DNA of 6,521 nucleotides, taken from contig CANHPK010000090.1 of NCBI GenBank assembly GCA_947462525.1, positions 1-6,521 of the forward strand. The letters run 5' to 3'. Source of the DNA: Roseiflexaceae bacterium (GTDB lineage: Bacteria; Chloroflexota; Chloroflexia; Chloroflexales; Roseiflexaceae). Each line of letters starts with the position of its first letter. Within the stretch, counting starts at the first letter, position 1. Of this stretch, positions 1 through 3,991 are shown in pieces. A program made the position numbers and the translations under genes. The notes under the pieces are model-generated. The model ran no database searches, was not told where the DNA came from, and saw nothing but the letters and a program-made list of their open reading frames with translations.

Positions 1-3000
1 GCACGGTGATCATCATCGGACCGGGCACGTGTACCATCAGCGCCAACCAGGCGGGAGGCGCAACCGGCGGGATAACATATGCAGCAGCAGCATCCGTGCC
101 GCAGTCGTTCTTGGTGCGCACCGGACAGACGATTACGTTTGCAGCGCCTGCGCCGGTCGACGAAGACGCAGCGACCTTTGCACTGACGGGTTCTACCAGT
201 TCTGGACTCGCGCTGACGTACACAGCATCGACACCGGCAGTATGTACGGTGACGAGTGACGGCACGGTGACCATGGTGTCGTTTGGGACCTGTACGGTTA
301 CCGCGGCGCAGGTCGGTGGTACCAACAGTGGCACGGAGTATGCGCCCGCCGCGAGCGTGACGCGGTCGTTTGTATCGCGCAAGGTGCAGACGATAACGTT
401 TGCAAGCATCGCCGACAAAGATCCGACGGCAGCAGACTTTCGACTGACCGCAACGGCGAGCTCGACCTTGACGGTAAGCTTCAGTAGCACGACGAATAGT
501 GTCTGTACGGTGACGAGTGGTGGACTGGTGAGTATTGTTGCTGCGGGCACCTGTACCATTAATGCACAGCAAGCAGGTGGGCTGAGCGGTGGAATTACCT
601 ATGCGGTGGCACCAGTGGTGAGTCAGTCGTTCACGGTGCGTACCGGCCAGACGATTACCTTTGCTGCTCCTACGCCCGTCGACCAGGATGCGGCAGATTT
701 CGACCTGACTGCGTCGGCCGACTCGGGCTTAGCAGTGACGTTTACCACTTCGACGCCGTTGGTATGTACCATAACCAGCACGGGGACCGTCACGTTGGTG
801 TCGTATGGGACGTGTACGATAAGCGCAGCCCAGGCAGGTGGCACAAACAGTGGGACGAGTTATGCGGCCGCTCCGAGCGTGACGCGGTCGTTTGTAACGC
901 GCAAGCTGCAGACGATAACATTTGGGACCATTGCCGACAAAGATCCGACCGCAGCAAACTTCAGTTTGGGTGCGACAGCAAGTTCGACATTGGCAGTCAG
1001 CTATACGACGAGCACCACGAGCATCTGTACGGTGACCACTGGTGGCGTGGTGAGTATCGTTGCGTCGGGCACGTGTACGATTCGTGCCAATCAGGCCGGT
1101 GGACTGATCGGTGGTGTGACCTATGCGGCAGCACCTGAGGTCAGTCACTCGTTCACGGTGCGTACCGCACAGACGATTACGTTTGCTGCTCCGAGCCCCA
1201 TCGATCAGAATGGCGCACCCTTCACCCTGGCAGCGACGGCGAGTTCGACCATGGCGGTGACGTATACATCGAGCACGCCGAGTGTCTGTACGGTGACGAG
1301 TGCAGGCGAAGTCACACTCGTGTCGTTTGGCACGTGCACGATTATCGCTGCGCAGGCTGGTGGTATCAGTGGCGCGACCAATTACGCAGCCGCTCCGAGC
1401 GTGACGCGGTCGTTCATATCGCGCAAGCTCCAGACCATTACGTTTACGGTGCTGAGCGACAAAAGCATCTCGGAGCCGGCGTTCTCGGTCGGTGGCACGA
1501 CGACATCGGGATTACCATTGGCATTTAGCACCAGCACGGTGAGCGTGTGTACGGTGACCAGTGCCGGTGCCGTGACCATGGTGACGCCGGGTGTATGCAC
1601 GATCGAGGCGACACAAGCGGGTGGTTTGTTGGACGGCATCACCTACGCGGCGGCGACACCGGTGACCCAGTCGTTCACGATTCGCACCATCCAGACGATT
1701 ACCTTTGCGCAACCGGCAGATCGACCAAGCACGGCAGCATCGTTCAGCATCGGTGCAACGGCCAGCTCGGGATTGCCGGTCACCTATGTGTCGAGCACAC
1801 CCAGTGTCTGCACGGTGACGAGTAGCGGCACGGTGACGTTGGTGACATTTGGTGCGTGTACGATTGTGGCCAGCCAGGTCGGTGGCATCAAAGACGGTAC
1901 TGCCTTTGAGGCAGCATTTTCGGTGACCCGTACATTCAATGCGTTGCGTACCCAGACCGTGACCTTTACGATGCCGACCGACCGTGTCTACACGGCAGCA
2001 GACTTTCCGCTGACTGGGAGTGCGAGCTCGACGTTGGCAGTGACGTACACGACCACGACGCCGTCGATATGCACCGTTACCCCGACAGGGACCGTGGATG
2101 TGATGAGCCCCGGCATTTGTACCATCAACGGTGTGCAAGAAGGCGGTACCGCAGGGGGGATTGCCTACGCACCATCCCCGGTTGTGACGCGCTCGATGAC
2201 GGTCAATCCAGCACCACAGACGGTCAATATGCCGACCATCCCCGTGAGCTTCGAATACCAGGGTGGCGTGGACTTGGCTGGAACGACCTCGTCCGGGCTC
2301 GAAATCACGTTTACCAGCATGACCCCGACCGTCTGTACCGTGACCGGTAAGCGGGTGACGTTTGTCGCTCTCGGAAAGTGCAGCATCAAGGGATCGCAGC
2401 CGGGCGGGACGCGCGGCGGCATCATCTATGGGCCGAGTCCTGACCTGATCCGCGAGTTCTTTGTGACCAACGCCACACCGACCGTCACGATGACCCCCAG
2501 CAACACCCGAACCTTTACGCCGACGATGACCCCTACGGCTATCCCGTTTTTGATGAAGAAGGGTGCGGTCGGTGCATCGTTTGTACTGGGGTTACTCCAG
2601 AACGGCACGTTGATTACGTGGGGTATGAACCGCGAGTATCAAGCAAATATCCCACCATGTTGTGGCAGTGCGATCGAAGATGTGGCAGTGGGGACCAACT
2701 TTGCACTGGCGCTCAAGGGTGGCCGCGTGTTTGGCTGGGGAGCAAACACCAAGGGCCAATTGATGTTCCCTGCCACAACCGCGCGCAATATCATCTCGAT
2801 TGCAGCGGGTGGTGCACATGGATTGGCACTGACCAAGACAGGCGATGTCATCGGCTGGGGCGACAACGGATTCAAGCAAGCAGCGGTACCCCGCGGGGTC
2901 AAGGATGTGATGCAGATTGCCGGCGGGACCAACCACACACTGGTGCTCACCAAGGCCGGGAGGGTCCAAGGCTGGGGGAGCAACTCGTCGAATCAATCAA

Positions 3001-3392
3001 AACCACCGACCACATTGAGCGACGTCATGCAGGTCGCCGGCGGACTCGATCACTCGTTGGCACTCAAGAGGGACGGCACCGTCGTCGCCTGGGGGAGCAA
3101 TACGTTCGGTCAAGCGGCTGTTCCGCCGACGGCATTCGATGTCAAGCAGGTGAGTGCGGGCAACCAGTTCTCGCTGGTGGTCCAAAACGACGGGACGGTC
3201 TTTGGTTGGGGCCGCAATGACAACAACGTCTATGTGATCCCACCCGAATACACCGATATCTACACCGTGGCCGCGGGCTATGCCAATACCATCCTCGGCC
3301 TCCGCAATGGGCGCGTCATCGTCATCGGAGACCAGTCAAACGGCATCAACGTCTCGCGCACACCAACGAGGACTGCCACCCCCACACCGTAA
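1..3392 (+). CDS. Large secreted repeat protein: Ig-like repeat array with C-terminal RCC1-type propeller (5' partial)
   Basis: The reading frame is open from base 3 and stops at TAA 3390-3392; the true start lies upstream. The GTG at 6 sits inside a repeat and is not a credible start, but I number residues from it (1128 visible). Residues 1-40 are the end of a cut-off Ig-like repeat. Nine repeats follow, starting at Q41, 128, 215, 302, 389, 476, 563, 650 and 738, then a Thr/Pro linker (about 824-847), seven RCC1-like repeats (about 851-1114) and a short TPTRTATPTP tail. Known of these families: Ig-like arrays form rigid stalks on bacterial surface proteins, and RCC1-type repeats form beta-propellers that bind protein or other ligands. 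Inferred role: extracellular adhesin or binding protein. No catalytic motif, LPXTG motif or C-terminal membrane segment is visible. The gene is probably monocistronic or last in its operon, since a strong terminator follows. A tandem paralogue lies downstream. Confidence 0.9.
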   Translation, partial: TVIIIGPGTCTISANQAGGATGGITYAAAASVPQSFLVRTGQTITFAAPAPVDEDAATFALTGSTSSGLALTYTASTPAVCTVTSDGTVTMVSFGTCTVTAAQVGGTNSGTEYAPAASVTRSFVSRKVQTITFASIADKDPTAADFRLTATASSTLTVSFSSTTNSVCTVTSGGLVSIVAAGTCTINAQQAGGLSGGITYAVAPVVSQSFTVRTGQTITFAAPTPVDQDAADFDLTASADSGLAVTFTTSTPLVCTITSTGTVTLVSYGTCTISAAQAGGTNSGTSYAAAPSVTRSFVTRKLQTITFGTIADKDPTAANFSLGATASSTLAVSYTTSTTSICTVTTGGVVSIVASGTCTIRANQAGGLIGGVTYAAAPEVSHSFTVRTAQTITFAAPSPIDQNGAPFTLAATASSTMAVTYTSSTPSVCTVTSAGEVTLVSFGTCTIIAAQAGGISGATNYAAAPSVTRSFISRKLQTITFTVLSDKSISEPAFSVGGTTTSGLPLAFSTSTVSVCTVTSAGAVTMVTPGVCTIEATQAGGLLDGITYAAATPVTQSFTIRTIQTITFAQPADRPSTAASFSIGATASSGLPVTYVSSTPSVCTVTSSGTVTLVTFGACTIVASQVGGIKDGTAFEAAFSVTRTFNALRTQTVTFTMPTDRVYTAADFPLTGSASSTLAVTYTTTTPSICTVTPTGTVDVMSPGICTINGVQEGGTAGGIAYAPSPVVTRSMTVNPAPQTVNMPTIPVSFEYQGGVDLAGTTSSGLEITFTSMTPTVCTVTGKRVTFVALGKCSIKGSQPGGTRGGIIYGPSPDLIREFFVTNATPTVTMTPSNTRTFTPTMTPTAIPFLMKKGAVGASFVLGLLQNGTLITWGMNREYQANIPPCCGSAIEDVAVGTNFALALKGGRVFGWGANTKGQLMFPATTARNIISIAAGGAHGLALTKTGDVIGWGDNGFKQAAVPRGVKDVMQIAGGTNHTLVLTKAGRVQGWGSNSSNQSKPPTTLSDVMQVAGGLDHSLALKRDGTVVAWGSNTFGQAAVPPTAFDVKQVSAGNQFSLVVQNDGTVFGWGRNDNNVYVIPPEYTDIYTVAAGYANTILGLRNGRVIVIGDQSNGINVSRTPTRTATPTP
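126..2465 (+). repeat. Tandem array of nine Ig-like repeats (261-bp period) in gene 1
   Basis: Repeat starts lie at 126, 387, 648, 909, 1170, 1431, 1692, 1953 and 2217, so the spacing is exactly 261 bp except for the last step of 264. The consensus runs QTITF, a D-containing loop with A-[AD]F, ATASSxLxVTY, STPSVCTVTS, a GTVT strand, FGTCTI, AxQAGG, GxxYAAAPSVTRSF. Each repeat carries two Cys 16 residues apart (15 in the last), probably one disulfide per domain. Types alternate: type A has P[VI]DQDAA and ends in SRK; type B has DKDPTAA and ends in TVRT. The last repeat (from 2217) is the most divergent. The fold is most like bacterial Ig-like (Big-type) domains; I do not assign a named family. 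Confidence 0.85.
2475..2546 (+). other. Thr/Pro-rich linker between Ig-like stalk and propeller
   Basis: Residues about 824-847 of gene 1 consist largely of Thr, Pro, Ser and Met in a TPT-like pattern. Such linkers are extended, probably surface exposed and possibly glycosylated, and commonly separate domains in secreted Chloroflexota proteins. It marks the exact boundary between the repeat array and the C-terminal propeller. A shorter related stretch forms the very end of the protein. Confidence 0.75.
2556..3347 (+). other. Seven-repeat RCC1/BLIP-II-like beta-propeller domain of gene 1
   Basis: Seven copies of a roughly 39-residue motif V-x-Q-[VI]-A-G-G-x-x-H-[ST]-L-A-L-x-x-D-G-T-V-x-x-W-G are visible. 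The W-G pairs fall at W872, W911, W951, W990, W1029 and W1068; in the seventh copy the Trp is replaced by Ile (I1107-G1108). Spacing is 39-40 residues throughout. Eukaryotic RCC1 has longer repeats (over 50 residues), whereas the short repeat here matches the seven-bladed RCC1-like propeller of Streptomyces BLIP-II in length and style. I therefore infer a complete seven-bladed propeller. That does not imply beta-lactamase inhibition; the ligand is unknown. Blade 1 has adjacent cysteines C885-C886, the only ones in the domain. Confidence 0.85.
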
Positions 3393-3394
3393 TC

Positions 3395-3410
3395 ATGCAC
3401 CTGTGTGCAT
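3395..3410 (+). other. Small hairpin just after the stop codon of gene 1
   Basis: ATGCAC (3395-3400) and GTGCAT (3405-3410) are perfect inverted repeats around a four-base loop, two bases after the stop codon. No T-tract follows, so this is not a terminator on its own. It may be a minor mRNA 3' structure or chance. Confidence 0.3.
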
Positions 3411-3454
3411 CGTTACGGAGGCCAGATCGGTAGCATCCGATTGCCGATGGGAAA

Positions 3455-3495
3455 AAGAAAGAGCGGGACGCAGCCAATGCGTCCCGCTCTTTCTT
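3455..3495 (+). terminator. Strong rho-independent terminator of gene 1, probably bidirectional
   Basis: A perfect 18-bp stem is formed by 3455-3472 and 3478-3495, closing a five-base GCCAA loop. The core is GC-rich (GAGCGGGACGCA), and the distal part of the right arm is pyrimidine-rich (TCTTTCTT), supplying the U-rich end. Read on the minus strand the hairpin is followed by TTTTTCCC-type sequence, so it could also stop transcription coming from the right. It lies about 60 bases after the stop codon and separates gene 1 from gene 2 transcriptionally. Confidence 0.88.
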
Positions 3496-3506
3496 GTCTA
3501 GAAAAA

Positions 3507-3600
3507 CGCAGCATGCCGTGGCCGTGGGAATTGCCTTTTGAGCGGGGTTTATTGCTATAACCCCCGCTAATGGATTTTATGAATGGGGCGCAGCATGCCG
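3507..3600. repeat. 12-bp direct repeat CGCAGCATGCCG (3507-3518 and 3589-3600)
   Basis: CGCAGCATGCCG occurs twice, 82 bp apart, flanking the imperfect hairpin at 3541-3568. The inner GCATGC is itself palindromic, so each copy could be a small protein-binding site. No transposase or integrase gene is present to support a mobile-element reading, so I record it only as a repeat of unknown meaning. Confidence 0.5.
3541..3568. other. Imperfect GC-rich hairpin (second terminator-like structure)
   Basis: AGCGGGGTT (3541-3549) pairs with AACCCCCGCT (3559-3568), leaving one bulged C and a nine-base loop. It is followed by AATGGATTTTA, not a clean T-tract, so termination would be weak. The right arm contains TATAAC (3556-3561), a good match to a -10 element, with TTGCCT (3531-3536) 19 bases upstream; an alternative promoter for gene 2 with a leader of about 300 bases is therefore possible but unproven. 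Confidence 0.4.
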
Positions 3601-3719
3601 CGCTCGCAGAGTGTTCCTTATGCCCATCGTTTTCTGTAAAAATAAATTAATTTAAAATAGTAACGAAATAAAAAATATTAAACAGAATATATATCATATA
3701 TACTACACCTTGTAATTAT

Positions 3720-3746
3720 TCTTGTTTAATGCAATAAGAAACAAGA
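3720..3746. promoter_or_regulatory. Inverted repeat overlapping the candidate promoter (possible operator)
   Basis: TCTTGTTT (3720-3727) and AAACAAGA (3739-3746) form a perfect 8-bp dyad separated by 11 bases. The half-site spacing of about two helical turns suits a dimeric regulator, and the dyad covers the candidate -35 element and spacer. It could equally be a weak hairpin or a chance match in AT-rich DNA. Confidence 0.35.
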
Positions 3747-3750
3747 TACT
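3722..3750 (+). promoter_or_regulatory. Candidate sigma-70-type promoter for gene 2
   Basis: TTGTTT (3722-3727) and GATACT (3745-3750) are separated by 17 bases and match TTGACA and TATAAT at 3 and 4 of 6 positions. They lie at the downstream end of the AT-rich tract. A start near 3757 would give a leader of about 115 bases. The match is modest, and AT-rich DNA gives chance hits, so confidence is low. Confidence 0.3.
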
Positions 3751-3862
3751 TGGAAACTGTGTAGTGGATAGGAGAATGAATAATACATAAATAGAACAAT
3801 TCAATGAACAAGTAATGGAACAAAAGTATCGGATGATTCGTCAGTAGTAGTGAGTTCGTAAC

Positions 3863-3868
3863 GGAGGG
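3863..3868 (+). promoter_or_regulatory. Shine-Dalgarno sequence of gene 2
   Basis: GGAGGG lies just before the ATG at 3872, with only four bases between GGAGG and the start codon, which is a little short but workable. It fixes the start of gene 2: the next in-frame ATG is codon 29, inside the signal peptide, and has no such site. Confidence 0.8.
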
Positions 3869-3871
3869 CAT

Positions 3872-3991
3872 ATGACAAAACCGAATGGAAATGTATGGCG
3901 ATCACTCCTCAGCCTCTTGCTGGTGGGTGTGATTGTGTTTGTTGCGTCACCGCTGATGAGCGGTGGGAAGCAGCAGAAGGCCAAAGCGGCA
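3872..3991 (+). other. Signal peptide of gene 2
   Basis: Residues 1-10 carry K3 and R10; residues 11-25 are hydrophobic (SLLSLLLVGVIVFVA). A polar stretch rich in Lys/Gln follows and ends in A37-K38-A39, a fitting signal peptidase I site, with cleavage after A39 or A40. No Cys is placed for a lipobox. The protein is therefore expected to be exported by the Sec pathway and released or wall-associated. Confidence 0.75.

Larger units (their letters stand above)
3631..3800 (+). promoter_or_regulatory. Very AT-rich upstream region of gene 2
   Basis: By direct count 36 of 170 bases are G or C (about 21%), and only 13 of 90 in 3631-3720, against GC-rich coding DNA on both sides. It holds A-tracts and a TATATAT-C-ATATATA palindrome (3688-3702). 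No credible gene is present: the few ATGs open reading frames of at most about a dozen codons. AT-rich tracts like this commonly act as promoter UP-elements, curved DNA or targets for xenogeneic silencers, so this is the likely control region of gene 2. Confidence 0.6.

Noticed and set aside
764..1138. Plus-strand frames in other phases within the repeats (also 1547-1825, 2618-3220, 5071-5334)
   Set aside because: They overlap the real frames fully, recur with the repeat period and encode low-complexity Cys/Arg/Trp-rich text.
1512..2138. Long minus-strand open frame (about 208 codons) inside gene 1, with similar ones at 729-1148 and 2592-2996
   Set aside because: They lie opposite the repeat array or propeller, are rich in Arg, His and Cys without domain logic, and arise because the repeated codon pattern lacks antisense stops.
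126..2465. CRISPR array, because of regularly spaced repeats
   Set aside because: The 261-bp period is coding, in frame and without unique spacers of CRISPR size.
2556..3347. Propeller as a beta-lactamase inhibitor
   Set aside because: Only the repeat style and blade count resemble BLIP-II; contact residues cannot be assigned and the fold is used for many binding roles.
3280..3501. Plus-strand frame of 73 codons overlapping the end of gene 1 and the terminator
   Set aside because: It has no ribosome site, overlaps the propeller in another frame and runs through the terminator hairpin.
3507..3600. Direct repeat as target-site duplication or att site of a mobile element
   Set aside because: Only 70 bp lie between the copies, with no transposase, integrase or terminal inverted repeats.
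3776..3790. Mini-frame ATG-AAT-AAT-ACA-TAA after AGGAG, as a leader peptide
   Set aside because: Only four codons, with one base between AGGAG and ATG, which is too close; no regulatory codon run or attenuator hairpin follows.
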